Assembly (NCBI GenBank): GCA_024233085.1
Contig: JACKQC010000008.1
Location: 62,001 to 126,000, forward strand
DNA length: 64,000 nt
DNA from: Akkermansiaceae bacterium
GTDB lineage: Bacteria > Verrucomicrobiota > Verrucomicrobiia > Verrucomicrobiales > DEV007
Direction of reading: 5' to 3'
The translations under genes were made by a program, and so were the position numbers. Below, piece after piece: positions 28,101 through 37,055 of this stretch (the first letter of the stretch is position 1; each line of letters starts with the position of its first letter). Below the pieces are notes generated by a model that did no database searches, was not told the DNA's origin, and was given only the letters and a program-made list of their open reading frames with translations.

Positions 28101-31100
28101 CAGTTGGTGTTCGAGTCGACGGTGACGTCGAAGGACTGGGCGCTGTGGTCGACGGTGCGGGACGCGGGATCGATGGCGGTGAAAGGCGGCGCGGCCTGCT
28201 GGGTGAGCGTGTGGGTCTGGCCGCCGATGGTGAGCGTGCCGGCGCGGGAGGAGGTGGCGGGATTCTCCGAAACGGTGACGGTGACGGTGCCGCCGTGGTC
28301 GCCCGAGGCGGGGGCGACGGTGACCCAGGCGAGGGATTCGGTGACGGTCCAGGCGGTGTTGGAATCGACGACGATGTCGTAGGACTGGGCGGTGCCGCTG
28401 ACGGTTTTCGCGGTCGGGGAAAGGGTGGTGAAGGCGGGCGCGGCCTGCTGGGCGATGTTGTGACTGGCGCCGCCGATGTCGACGGTGCCGAGGCGCGGGG
28501 CGGAGTCGGTGTTTTCCGTGACGGTGACGGTCAGCGAGGCGTTTCCGGAGCCCGAGGCGGCGCTGAGGGTGACCCAGTCGAGGGACTCGGTGACGGACCA
28601 CGCGGTGTTGGAAACGACGTTGAGGGAGTAGCTCTGCGCGGTGCGGTCGACGGACTTCGAAGTCGGCAGGACGGCCGTGAAGGGCGGCGCTCCCTGCTGG
28701 GTGAGGGCGAAGGTCTCGCCGCCGATGTCGATGGATCCGGAGCGGGGCGAGGCCGAGGCATTGGCGTCGATGGTGAGAGTGACGGTGCCGTTTCCGGAGC
28801 CGCCGCCGGGCGAAACGGAGACCCAGTCGAGGGCTTCGGTGACGGACCAGAAGGTGTTCGACGTGACGGCGATGTCGAAGGTCTGGGCGGTGTGATCGAC
28901 GGTCCGCGAGACGGGGGCGAGGGTGATGAAGGGCGGGGCGCCCTCCTGAACGAGCAGGTGGGCGCGGCCGCCGATGGTGATGGAGGTGTTGCGCGAGGCG
29001 GTGGTGGGATTCTCGTCGGCGGTGACGGTGACGGCACCGTTTCCGGTGCCCGAAGCGGGGCTGACGGCGATCCAGTCGGCGTTTTCCAGGGGCATCCACG
29101 CGGTGGCGGAGGTGACGTCGATGTTGTAGCTCTGCGCGGCGGAGGTGATGGTCTTGCTGAGTGGGTCGATGGTGGCGGTCGGGGCGTCGTCGATGGTGAC
29201 CAGGGCCTGGGCGGTCTCGCCGATCCAGGCGCCGCCGACGGGGGTGCCGAGCTGGACGATGAAGGTTTCGGAGACTTCGATGGTGCTGTCGTTGGGAATG
29301 GCGATGCCGATGTTCTTGTTGGAACTGTCGCTGTTGTTCCAGGTCAGGAAGCCGGTCGTGAGCGGGTAGTCGGAACCCTCGGTGGCGGTGCCGGCATAGG
29401 TGGCGTAGCTGACGGACACGGCGCCGAGCGAGCCGCCGAGGCGCCTGACCGGGATGATGAGCGTGTTTTCCTCGGTCACCGAGTAGCTGCCGGCGTCCAG
29501 CTCGAAGCGGCCGGCGGGCTGGACGATGCCGCTGTAAACGCGGCGCAGGGTGGTCTCGCCGGCGCCCGTCTTGTAGGAATCGTGGGCGAGGAGGAGCTTG
29601 CCGTCGTGTTGGAGGGCGACCTTCCAGTTGAGATTGGGCGCCGATCCGCCAAAGGTCGCGGGGACGAAGGCGTTGAAGGCGGAGTCGAGCGCGCCGGTGG
29701 CGAGGCAGCGTCCGACGTAATTGCGGGCGACGCCGCAGAACTGGGTGAAATCGCCGCCGAACACGACCTTTCCGTCGTTCTGGACGAGGACGGAGCGGAC
29801 GGGGAAGGAACCGCCGGTGCCGACGCTCGCGCCCGTGCCCATGTTCGAGACCCATCCGGAGTCCACGCTGCCGTCGCTGTTCAGCCGGACGAAGCGGTTG
29901 GCGTCGATTTGATTGAAGGCGGTGAAGGTGCCGCAGGCGAGAATTTTGCCGTCGGGCTGGACGGCGACATCGTAGAGCCGGGTAACGGTGCCGGGCAGGG
30001 TCGACAGGTGCGCGCCGGTGCCGGGATTGAAGGAGGTGTCGTAGGTGCCGTCGGAATTGAGCCGCCAGAGGCCGCTGGTGAAAAAGCCGGGAAAGATCGC
30101 CTGATTCGCCGAGTAGATGAGGCCGGCGACGAGAATCTGGCCGTCGGGCTGAAGGGCGACGGCTTCGCCCTGAAACGTGTTCGTTCCGGGAATCGGGGTG
30201 GCGAGGAAGGTGGTGTCGAGGGTGCCGTCCCGGTTCAGCCGCGCGATGCCGAGCCGGTTGACCCCCGCGACCTGGGTGAAGGCGCCGGTGACGACGACTT
30301 TCCCATCGGGCTGGATGGCGACATCTTTGACCTCGCCGTTGGGGCCGCCATTCGGGCCGGTGCCGATGCGGAAACTGGTGTCGAGGCTGCCGTCCTCGTT
30401 CAACCGGGCGACGCGGATCCGGTTGAAGCCGCGGATATTGGTGAAGTCGCCGGCCACGATCAGCCGGCCGTCGACCTGGCGGGCGATGGCGTTCACGGGA
30501 ACCTGGTTCGCGCCCGAGCCGGCGTTGACGAATTCGGTGTCGGTCGCCCCGTCGGCTTCGAGACGGCCGAGGCCGTTGATGGTCGTTCCGGGGTTGCCGA
30601 TTTGATTGGCGCGGCCGACGAAGGCGATCTTGTCGTCGGGTTGCACGACCAGATCGCGGATGGAACCGGAGAAATTGAAATTGGGATGATCGAACCCGGC
30701 GTCGAGCGCGCCGGGTTCGACGATGTTGACGGTGGCGGTGGTTTCGCCGACCAGGACGCCGCCGGAGATGCCGGTGAGGGTGACGGTGAAATTCTCGGTG
30801 CCCTCGACGCTGGCGTCGGATACGATGGGAATGGAGATGATCTGCGGGGTGGTCACGCCGGGCGCGAAGATGGCGGTGCTGGTCGTGGAACTGTAGTCGG
30901 CCGGCGCGGTGGCGGTTCCGTTGGCGGTGCTGTAGCCGACGGTGACGAGGCCGCTGGTGTCGCCGGTGCGGGTCAGGGTCAGGACGGCGGCGCCGGCCTG
31001 CTCGTCCACATCGACGGAAGTCGCGGAAAACTGGATGCGGCTGTCGAAGGCGACGGCGATGTCGAGCCACTGATCGGTTCCCGAGCCGCCGGAGGCGACG

Positions 31101-33004
31101 GTGGTGACGTGGATGCCGGCCTCGGCGTCGTCGAAGGTGTCGCCCACGTTGAGGCAGGCATCGAGGGGATTCGTGCCGGGCGAGTCGACGTCGATGAGAT
31201 TCGAGGGTTCGTTGGTCTGGTAACCCCAGAGCAGGTAGGCGCCGTTCCCGGCGTCGCCGCGGGTGGGGTGCCCGGCGTATTTTCGGCGGTAGCCGATCCA
31301 GTAATCCCGCTCGGCGTCGCGGGCGATCTTCAGGGCGAGGGTGTTGGTCTGGTTGGCGTTGCGGTGGTCGAAACGGTAAAGGCGATAGGTTCCGCCGCTG
31401 GTGACGGTCTGGATCGACGGGGAGCCGAGCCAGTCGAGACGGCTCATGAACCACGGGTTGAACCAGTCGGGCTGGGTGGCGGCGTCGCTGGGTCCGTCGC
31501 CCATCATGTCGAAGCGGTCGCCGTATTCGGTGCTCGAGCCGGCGAGATCGACGGGGTTCGAACTGCCGCCGGGAATTTGCCAGAGATTCGCGTGGCGCAG
31601 GCCGTAGGTGTGGCCGAGTTCGTGGCCGGCGACGCGGAGATCGAAGTAGCCGTTGATCCACATGAATTCCCCGCCGACCAGTCCGATCCCGGCCCAGGTG
31701 AACTGGGACGAGGCGTAGCGGTCCGGGCCGATGTTTTTGAAGACCAGGAAAATGCGGTCGTAGGAGCCGGTGTTGTAGCCGGCGCCCTCGGCGAGCGTGA
31801 GGGCGTCGAGCCGCATCTGGGCGACGGCATTGGTTTGCGCGTAGGTCTGCGCGTTGGTCGGCATGCGCAGCACGGTGCTGGTGACATCGGCGGTCAGGAG
31901 GGAAATCGCGGTCTTGCCGTAGGAAGCCTCGTCGTAAAACGGCGCGATCTCGTTCTGCACGAGACCGGTCAGAAAGGCGGGCGTCATCGTCGAGCCGGTC
32001 GGCGTGGCGGGGGTTCCGGTGAGGTCGGGAAAATCCACGCGGATGACGAGCACGTCCTTGGTTCCCTCCGTCCACGACGAGGCGCCGAGGTCGAGCGCGC
32101 CGCTCCCGTCGGCGCCGCCGCCGGTTTCATCGAGCGCGGCGAGGGGGAGACCGGGACCGGGAGTCGCCTCGGCGGCGATTTGCGAGTCCATCCAGGCCCG
32201 GGCGTGCCGGTCGCAGCAGAATTTCAGCACCTCCGGTCCGGAAAGATAACGCGGCCCCGGACTGTCCGGCGCGACGGCGAGGTGCTCGCCCAGCGCGACG
32301 GGTTTCGGCTTGGCACCGGCGGGCAATGGCTCGCCCGGCGCCAAAGGGCGCGCGGGCTCGTCGAACAGCGCGAGGCGATCGTCCACCGCGATGCCATTGA
32401 GCGGGAGGGAGCGCTTGGTGTCCCTCCCGAGCCGGGCGCCGTGGGTGTGGGCGTCGAAAGTCTCGCCACCGACAACCACCCGGCGAATGACGGGCTCGTC
32501 CAGCGGCGCGCCGGGAGCCGGGGTCTTGGCGAGCACGAGAAAATCGCCCCGCTCGTCGACGCGGCGCTCGGCCAGTCGCGCGACGGAGTCCGGCAGCCGG
32601 GCGCGCTGGGCCGGCGTCAGCGCGCGGGCGAGGGCGGCCTCGGGGTCGTCGGCAATGAGACGGTAAAGCCGGTCGCGGCGGGCGGCGGCGAGGCGCTGGC
32701 CCTCCTCGAGCGCGGCGGGATCGGCGCCGTCGCGTGCGATCCAGACCGCGAAACGGTCAAAGACGGCGTCGTCATCCGAATCGGGAACGACGGGCGCGGC
32801 GACCGTGGCCGGCGGCGGCGGTTCCGCGCTGTCGCGCAAGTCACCGAAGTCGCCGGTTCGCGCCGGGGCGGGTTCGGATGCCCGGGGCGCCGAGTTTTCC
32901 GGGGCCGGGGAGCGAATCGCGAAAAACAGGAGCACCGCGAGCGCGCCGCCCGCCGTGATCCCGGCCGCCGCCATCGGCCCCCATTTCCGCGTTTTTCCAG
33001 ACAT
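25157..33004 (-). CDS. Giant secreted metzincin-like protease with Calx-beta, delta-60 and BACON repeats
   Basis: The 2615-residue protein starts with a membrane/signal segment (about 11-31). At about 460 it has HELGHTYGLRH, the HExxHxxGxxH zinc site of metzincin-type proteases, within an M6/reprolysin-like region. Next are a Calx-beta domain (~650-760), a delta-60-type beta-propeller repeat region with recurring VQPDGK and GxLDTSF words (~770-1160), a second Calx-beta domain (~1165-1275), seven BACON-like repeats (~1280-1850, each with a SNTxW and DW core) and two similar C-terminal beta domains. This suggests a surface enzyme that binds glycans or proteins through many adhesive modules. No sortase or PEP-CTERM tail is visible. 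Confidence 0.85.
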   Translation of the reverse strand: MSGKTRKWGPMAAAGITAGGALAVLLFFAIRSPAPENSAPRASEPAPARTGDFGDLRDSAEPPPPATVAAPVVPDSDDDAVFDRFAVWIARDGADPAALEEGQRLAAARRDRLYRLIADDPEAALARALTPAQRARLPDSVARLAERRVDERGDFLVLAKTPAPGAPLDEPVIRRVVVGGETFDAHTHGARLGRDTKRSLPLNGIAVDDRLALFDEPARPLAPGEPLPAGAKPKPVALGEHLAVAPDSPGPRYLSGPEVLKFCCDRHARAWMDSQIAAEATPGPGLPLAALDETGGGADGSGALDLGASSWTEGTKDVLVIRVDFPDLTGTPATPTGSTMTPAFLTGLVQNEIAPFYDEASYGKTAISLLTADVTSTVLRMPTNAQTYAQTNAVAQMRLDALTLAEGAGYNTGSYDRIFLVFKNIGPDRYASSQFTWAGIGLVGGEFMWINGYFDLRVAGHELGHTYGLRHANLWQIPGGSSNPVDLAGSSTEYGDRFDMMGDGPSDAATQPDWFNPWFMSRLDWLGSPSIQTVTSGGTYRLYRFDHRNANQTNTLALKIARDAERDYWIGYRRKYAGHPTRGDAGNGAYLLWGYQTNEPSNLIDVDSPGTNPLDACLNVGDTFDDAEAGIHVTTVASGGSGTDQWLDIAVAFDSRIQFSATSVDVDEQAGAAVLTLTRTGDTSGLVTVGYSTANGTATAPADYSSTTSTAIFAPGVTTPQIISIPIVSDASVEGTENFTVTLTGISGGVLVGETTATVNIVEPGALDAGFDHPNFNFSGSIRDLVVQPDDKIAFVGRANQIGNPGTTINGLGRLEADGATDTEFVNAGSGANQVPVNAIARQVDGRLIVAGDFTNIRGFNRIRVARLNEDGSLDTSFRIGTGPNGGPNGEVKDVAIQPDGKVVVTGAFTQVAGVNRLGIARLNRDGTLDTTFLATPIPGTNTFQGEAVALQPDGQILVAGLIYSANQAIFPGFFTSGLWRLNSDGTYDTSFNPGTGAHLSTLPGTVTRLYDVAVQPDGKILACGTFTAFNQIDANRFVRLNSDGSVDSGWVSNMGTGASVGTGGSFPVRSVLVQNDGKVVFGGDFTQFCGVARNYVGRCLATGALDSAFNAFVPATFGGSAPNLNWKVALQHDGKLLLAHDSYKTGAGETTLRRVYSGIVQPAGRFELDAGSYSVTEENTLIIPVRRLGGSLGAVSVSYATYAGTATEGSDYPLTTGFLTWNNSDSSNKNIGIAIPNDSTIEVSETFIVQLGTPVGGAWIGETAQALVTIDDAPTATIDPLSKTITSAAQSYNIDVTSATAWMPLENADWIAVSPASGTGNGAVTVTADENPTTASRNTSITIGGRAHLLVQEGAPPFITLAPVSRTVDHTAQTFDIAVTSNTFWSVTEALDWVSVSPGGGSGNGTVTLTIDANASASPRSGSIDIGGETFALTQQGAPPFTAVLPTSKSVDRTAQSYSLNVVSNTAWSVTESLDWVTLSAASGSGNASLTVTVTENTDSAPRLGTVDIGGASHNIAQQAAPAFTTLSPTAKTVSGTAQSYDIVVDSNTAWTVTESLAWVTVAPASGDHGGTVTVTVSENPATSSRAGTLTIGGQTHTLTQQAAPPFTAIDPASRTVDHSAQSFDVTVDSNTNWTASESLSWVTLSPKTGAGDGTVTVTVQENPDAVPRAGNLTIGGQVLALTQLDAPPFTNLDPADAETDRFPRTYEIAIDSNTAWTVVEALDWIDVSPASGTGDGAVTVTVLENDALPDRMGAFTIGGATHTVTQHGIPVYTNLDPPARAVAEGATVYPVAVASNSDWTVTESLDWVSVDTAAGSGDGTLNLTLDENTGPDARTGEIQIGASLHTITQAGTDSKVILTPAAEIPLPDADPIAWDDAAAGSYDGLLRDLVDGRALVGASGKVRVSKPKAGSGVGGAVSARLRIDGRSVTVRGAFDLNGALDLDLPQRDGSVVEIDLQLMRTVANAGEVLRGAIRWGNVRVVADLPRLPYHAKNNPVPPGLAGRHTFLIPALDGWGDDEPGGDGCGTATIATSGIVTVAGTLGDGTRFTESACLSAENEFSLYQELYRSTPARGRIGGRVVVAETPDVADGHGLVQWKKFADTREIRYPDGFDREAWFMLSRQTVQPAGSPLLESLVLQPYNACVTFAADSLPAEYAGSVARTVSWLANDRVVYYGPESLAFTGNRVTGLVGGAFFDRATKLRLALKTAAFQKQQLAAGAFAYGAASGHVRVWPGTGFPYPGGEAAGALSRPAVPGSPATPPGVNPVGAFDPAAAGVYYGVLTETPAFTGGLENVKLTATGALSGMLRVNGIGHGFKGAFDLGTGLASVTIPRKGLDPAQLDLVLATTATADGFQFTGTLAIDGDTLGIDAQRRPSGLSKTNPSPHAGLYTLVLRAPDGADAALEPAGDGCGSLTVSFLGTCKALLILPDGAKASFVGHVSVDDEWSVHRSLYKGAAGGFVAGKLTARDLPGVGQLDGALRWVKPNGALPANVYPAGFDLSRAVVGSAYDRSQPVFDTLADDYFNAWLRLVGNGFGDIDRALTWTSANRLLYYGPEKVRVTFNARTGLVSGSYIDAAAGLNLKFNAAYLGEQQIVSGFYLDGGESELVTIEPRP

Positions 33005-33272
33005 CCCGAAACTTTCCTGCTAGTGCTGAACGAACCGACGCCCCGACTCGGATCGCTTCCCCGATCGATCCCCGTGAGATTGATCCGGGCCGCGCGGCCG
33101 TGACGCGCTTTTTTTCGCCTTCGAACGCTTCCAAGGCCAAGAATTCGAAGAGGTTGGAGGAAAAAACCCCGGCGACGAAAAACGGTTCCGGAATGATACC
33201 GGGAAAATCGCCGCGGGGGAAGATTTTTCCGGAGATTTTGTGGGCTTAGCTGTCGGGAAAGCCGGGCGATCC

Positions 33273-34676
33273 TCAGCCCGGCAGCAGCACCCGCGCGAGC
33301 GAGAAATAAATGATGAGTCCCGTCACGTCCACCAGCGTGGTGATGGCCGGGGAGGCGACCACGGCCGGATCGAGCCGGATGGCGCGGGCTCCCAGGGGCA
33401 GAATCGCGCCGATGGAGGTCGAGGTGGCGACCTGCGCGGTCAGCGCCAGGCCCACGACACTGGCGATCTGGAGCAGGGAACCCGTGGCGCCCTCCGAAAA
33501 GACGGCGGGCAGCAGGAAGCGGATCTGCAGGGCGATGCACAGGCCGAGCAGGCCCCCGAGCATCAGGCCGACGCGCATTTCCTTCCACACCACGTGGAAA
33601 AACTCCGACGGCGTCAGCTCGCCGAGCGACAGGGCGCGAATGACCATGGTGGCGGCCTGGGCGCCGGTGTTGCCGCCCGCCGCGACGACCATGGGCAGGT
33701 AGAGGGCCAGCACATAGTGGGCCTTGAAAACCGACTCGAAGGTGTGGAGCACGTAGCCCGAGATCATTCCCAGCAGGGCCATCGCCAGCACCCAGCCGAA
33801 GCGCCGGCGCAGGTGGATCGTGACCGGGGTCTGGATGTAGGCCATGTCGCGCTCGCCGCCGATCCCGGACGCGCGCTCGATGTCCTCGGTGACCTCCTCC
33901 TGGATGATGTCCAGCGCGTCGTCGTGGGTGACGATCCCGAGCAGGCGCCCCTGGTCGTCGGTCACCGGCAGGGCCATCAGGTCGTAGCGGGCGATCATGT
34001 CCGCGGCGGCCTCCTGCTCGGCGGTGGCCAGGATCGCGGTGCGGTCGCGGTCCATGATCTCGCTGATGAAGCTCTTGCGCGGGTTGAAGGCGAGGTCGCG
34101 CAGGCGGATCTTGCCGAGCAGGCGGCCCCCGTCGTCGACCACGTAGATGCGGCTGAGCATCTCGGGTTCTTCCCGCTGCGCCTCGAGTTGCGCCAGGGCC
34201 TCGCGCACGGTGAGATGCTCGTTGACCTTGGCGAAGGCCGTCGTCATGCGGCCGCCGGCGGAATCCTCGTCGAACTGGAGCAGGTCCTCCGAGAGCGCCT
34301 GTTTTTCCTCGGGGAGCAGCTCCAGATATTCGGGCCGCTCCTTCTCGGGAACCTCCTGCAAGAGGTCGACGAGTTCGTCGTCGGACATGGCGTCGAGCAC
34401 CTCCCGCTTTTCCTCCTCGGGCAGGGTGCGGACGCGTTTTTCGAAGTCGGCCGAGGGCAGGTAATCGCTCAGGTCGCTGAGCAGGTCAGCCGGGAGCGCC
34501 TTGAGGACCGTCCCGCGCTCCTCGTCGTCGAGCCGTTCGAAGGCCGTCTCGATGTCGCCCGGATGCGCGATCCGGCAAATCTCCGCGATGGCCTCGTCGC
34601 TCCCCTCCTCGAAGACCTCGAGGATGTCCTCGATGGTCAACGGCTTGGGAGGGGAGGCGGGATCGGAGTTCGGCAT
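33273..34676 (-). CDS. mgtE: Magnesium transporter MgtE
   Basis: ATG 34676 gives 467 residues. The order is standard: an acidic helical MgtE-N superhelix (to ~115), two CBS domains (~135-255, with IMDRDRTAIL and DDALDII) and five C-terminal transmembrane helices (from ~285). The pore signature PMVVAAGGNTGAQAATMVIRA and the last helix are intact. It is a Mg2+-gated channel in the inner membrane; the cytosolic domain closes it at high magnesium. It appears monocistronic. Confidence 0.93.
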   Translation of the reverse strand: MPNSDPASPPKPLTIEDILEVFEEGSDEAIAEICRIAHPGDIETAFERLDDEERGTVLKALPADLLSDLSDYLPSADFEKRVRTLPEEEKREVLDAMSDDELVDLLQEVPEKERPEYLELLPEEKQALSEDLLQFDEDSAGGRMTTAFAKVNEHLTVREALAQLEAQREEPEMLSRIYVVDDGGRLLGKIRLRDLAFNPRKSFISEIMDRDRTAILATAEQEAAADMIARYDLMALPVTDDQGRLLGIVTHDDALDIIQEEVTEDIERASGIGGERDMAYIQTPVTIHLRRRFGWVLAMALLGMISGYVLHTFESVFKAHYVLALYLPMVVAAGGNTGAQAATMVIRALSLGELTPSEFFHVVWKEMRVGLMLGGLLGLCIALQIRFLLPAVFSEGATGSLLQIASVVGLALTAQVATSTSIGAILPLGARAIRLDPAVVASPAITTLVDVTGLIIYFSLARVLLPG

Positions 34677-34756
34677 GTCGTGGCATAGTCCGCCGGAGCG
34701 ACGCATTTACAAACGGGAAAATGCCCGCCACACGGCGGCTCCGGCCCCGGAACAAG

Positions 34757-34790
34757 CAAAAACCCCGGGCCGCGAAGGCGCCGGGGTTTT
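34757..34790 (-). terminator. Rho-independent terminator after the 34820 gene
   Basis: A perfect 10-bp arm pair, AAAACCCCGG / CCGGGGTTTT, brackets a small inner GCC-GGC stem. Read on the minus strand the stem is followed by T residues, 30 bp after the stop of the small conserved gene. The symmetric A/T arms could also stop transcription in the other direction. Confidence 0.8.
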
Positions 34791-34819
34791 CCTCCGAGGC
34801 TCAGACGGATAAAAGCGGT

Positions 34820-35299
34820 TCAGGCGACGGCCTGCGTTTCCTCGGTCACCGTCAGGCTGGGATGCTCCCAGGTGATGCCGGTCCCGGAGTCGTAGCCCAC
34901 CAGCGCGGTCATGCGGGGCGCTCCCTCGAGCATGAAGGCGGGGTAGAGAAAGGTCTCGCCGAGAATGCGGGCGCTGCACACGCAGTTGCGGCCGAACTTG
35001 TAAAGCAGCAGCTCGCAGGGAATCCCCTGGTGCGGCACCAGCGGCGAGAGCGAGAGGTAACCGATCACCCCGCCGCCGTTGGTCAGGTCGCAGACTTCCC
35101 CGGTCGCCGGGTAGATCGCCACGGAAACCCCCTGCTCGCGCTTTTCGTCCAGCAGCGCCAGCAGTATTCGCTGCGTGATGTGCTCGTGCTCGATCTCGAC
35201 ACTGAAGCCGATGCGGGCCATCGGTGCGGTGAGGCAGACCTGATCCAGCGCCTGAAGCTGGAATTGACCGATGGAAGGCGGAAGGAACAGCGATTTCAT
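34820..35299 (-). CDS. Conserved-looking hypothetical protein
   Basis: From ATG 35299 the product has 159 residues and no signal peptide or membrane segment. It has mixed beta structure with two cysteines in CVCS (about 106-109) and a tail ending in TEETQAVA. I recognise no family. It is flanked by a strong terminator downstream and an AT-rich upstream region, so it is probably a single, separately regulated gene. Confidence 0.6.
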   Translation of the reverse strand: MKSLFLPPSIGQFQLQALDQVCLTAPMARIGFSVEIEHEHITQRILLALLDEKREQGVSVAIYPATGEVCDLTNGGGVIGYLSLSPLVPHQGIPCELLLYKFGRNCVCSARILGETFLYPAFMLEGAPRMTALVGYDSGTGITWEHPSLTVTEETQAVA

Positions 35300-35615
35300 G
35301 GATGGGGCTTCTTGGCGGGTTTGGGGTGCGGGTGCGGTGAATGATGGGAGCCGGGAGACGAAACGGGGAGAAAGGCGATACACGACGCGGTCGAGGTGTT
35401 TAATTTTTAGAAAATATCAAACTTATAAAAAACTTTAGCGGTTTAATTTTATAAAATCAAGAAATTTATTATTTTTATGGTAATTATTTTTGGCCGCACG
35501 GAAAGGCCTATTTTGCGCTTTCGTCGGCCGATTTTTTCGGCCCCGGGCCGCATTCGAGAACGCGACTGAGCGAGCGGCCCCGGTTTTCGCCGTTTCCCGT
35601 TTTCCGGCCGCTCGT
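35300..35615. promoter_or_regulatory. Intergenic region with AT-rich block, likely promoter of the 35299 gene
   Basis: Within this high-GC genome, about 35395-35500 is strikingly A/T-rich. It lies upstream of the minus-strand gene starting at 35299. I could not fix a -35/-10 pair. The rest of the interval, towards the end of rarA, holds no gene. Confidence 0.4.
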
Positions 35616-37040
35616 TCAGGCCTCGCCCGGTTTTTCCGCCGCCTCGAAGCGGGCACGCCAGTATTCGAGCCGTTCGGCGACGCGTTTCTCCATGCCCTGA
35701 TCGCCCGGCTCGTAGTAAACGCGCCCCTCCGGCAGATAGGCCTGGGGGACGTAGGCGCCCTCGTAGTCGTGGCTGTAGCGGTAGTCGGTGTCCTCCGCGC
35801 TGGCGCCGCCGGCCTCCCGGGCGAGTTTTTTCCGCGTCTTCGTCCGCAAATGGGCCGGAACGGCGAGCGTGCGGCCCTCGGCGACATCTTTCAGCGCGCG
35901 GTCGATCGCGGCGTAGGCGCGGTTGCTTTTCGGCGCGGTGGCGAGGTAAACGGTGGCGTGGGCGAGGGGAATGCGGGCCTCGGGCATCCCGATGAACTCG
36001 ACCGCCTGCTGGGCCGCGACCGCGACGCGCAGGGCGTTGGAGTCCGCCATCCCGACATCCTCGCTCGCGGCGATGACCAGCCGCCGCGCGATGAAGCGGA
36101 TGTCCTCGCCGGCGTGCAGCATCTTGGCCAGCCAATAGAGCGCCGCGTCGGGATCGGACCCCCGCATGCTTTTGATGAAGGCGCTGATGGTGTCGTAGTG
36201 CGCGTCGCCGTCGGCGTCGTAAACGATCGTCTTTCGCTGGATGGAATCCTCGGCCACGGCGAGGTCGATGACGATTTTTCCGCTTTCCTCGTCGGGTTCG
36301 GTGGTCAGGACCGCCAGTTCGAAGGAGGTGAGCAGCTTGCGGGCGTCGCCGTCGCACATGCGGACGAGGTGCCGGGCGGCGTCCCCGGACACGTCGAGAT
36401 CGAGTTTGCCGAAACCGCGCGCGGGATCGGCGACGGCGGCCCGGAGGAGTTCCGCGAGGTCTTCCTCCTCCAGCGGCTCGAGCTGAAACACCTGACTGCG
36501 GGAGACCAGCGGGCTGTTGATGTAGAAAAAGGGATTGTGCGTCGTCGCGCCGATGAAACGCACCGTGCCGCGCTCGATGTGGGGCAGCAGCACGTCCTGT
36601 TGCGCCTTGTTGAAGCGATGGATTTCGTCGACGAAAAGGGTCGTGACCCGTTTCTGCGTGCGGAGGATGGAGCGGGCGGCTTCGACGGCCTGGCGGATCT
36701 CGGCGACATTGCTTTCGACCCCGCTCAGGTTGACGAAGCGCGACTCCGTGCGGTGGGCGATCAGTTCGGCCAGGCTGGTCTTTCCCACCCCCGGCGGCCC
36801 GTAAAAGATCAGCGACGTGAAACGATCCGCCTCCACGGCGCGGCGCAGCAGCCTGCCCTCCCCGAGGATGTGCCGCTGGCCCACGTATTCGTCGAGGGTG
36901 CGGGGGCGCATCCTAGCGGCGAGCGGCTGGTTGGCGAGGATGGCCGATTCGCCGCCCGACTCAACAGGGTTGAGTCCCGGACCCAACCCTGTTGGGTCGT
37001 CGGTCCCGGCGTCGGGGCTGAAAAGGTCGTCGCTTTCCAT
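35616..37040 (-). CDS. rarA: Replication-associated recombination protein RarA (MgsA)
   Basis: The 474-residue AAA+ ATPase has GPPGVGKTSLAE (Walker A), FVDEIHRFNKAQQD (Walker B) and the GATTHNPFF sensor 1 segment, typical of RarA/WRNIP1. The conserved N-terminal LAARMRPRTLDEYVGQ starts near residue 38. The preceding residues 10-28 are encoded by an in-frame copy of the dispersed CAACAGGGTTG palindrome. The C-terminal tetramerisation region is complete (YRYSHDYEGAYVPQAYLPE). It acts at stalled replication forks. The rrf2-like gene ends 15 bp upstream. Confidence 0.93.
   Translation of the reverse strand: MESDDLFSPDAGTDDPTGLGPGLNPVESGGESAILANQPLAARMRPRTLDEYVGQRHILGEGRLLRRAVEADRFTSLIFYGPPGVGKTSLAELIAHRTESRFVNLSGVESNVAEIRQAVEAARSILRTQKRVTTLFVDEIHRFNKAQQDVLLPHIERGTVRFIGATTHNPFFYINSPLVSRSQVFQLEPLEEEDLAELLRAAVADPARGFGKLDLDVSGDAARHLVRMCDGDARKLLTSFELAVLTTEPDEESGKIVIDLAVAEDSIQRKTIVYDADGDAHYDTISAFIKSMRGSDPDAALYWLAKMLHAGEDIRFIARRLVIAASEDVGMADSNALRVAVAAQQAVEFIGMPEARIPLAHATVYLATAPKSNRAYAAIDRALKDVAEGRTLAVPAHLRTKTRKKLAREAGGASAEDTDYRYSHDYEGAYVPQAYLPEGRVYYEPGDQGMEKRVAERLEYWRARFEAAEKPGEA
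36957..37001. repeat. Dispersed CAACAGGGTTG palindromic repeat, site C (inside rarA)
   Basis: Two units lie back to back: CTCAACAGGGTTGAGTCC and GACCCAACCCTGTTGGGTC. The first contains the perfect palindrome CTCAACAGGGTTGAG apart from its centre. They are in frame and encode the extra segment DDPTGLGPGLNPVES near the RarA N terminus. Confidence 0.85.
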
Positions 37041-37055
37041 CGCGTGACTCCTTTT

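Noticed and set aside
20560..33103. Very long plus-strand open frames (about 1500 and 1650 codons) opposite the glycosidase-sulfatase and the giant protease
   Set aside because: They are antisense shadows of high-GC codon use: glycine-, glutamate- and valine-rich, without domains. The minus-strand proteins have clear motifs.
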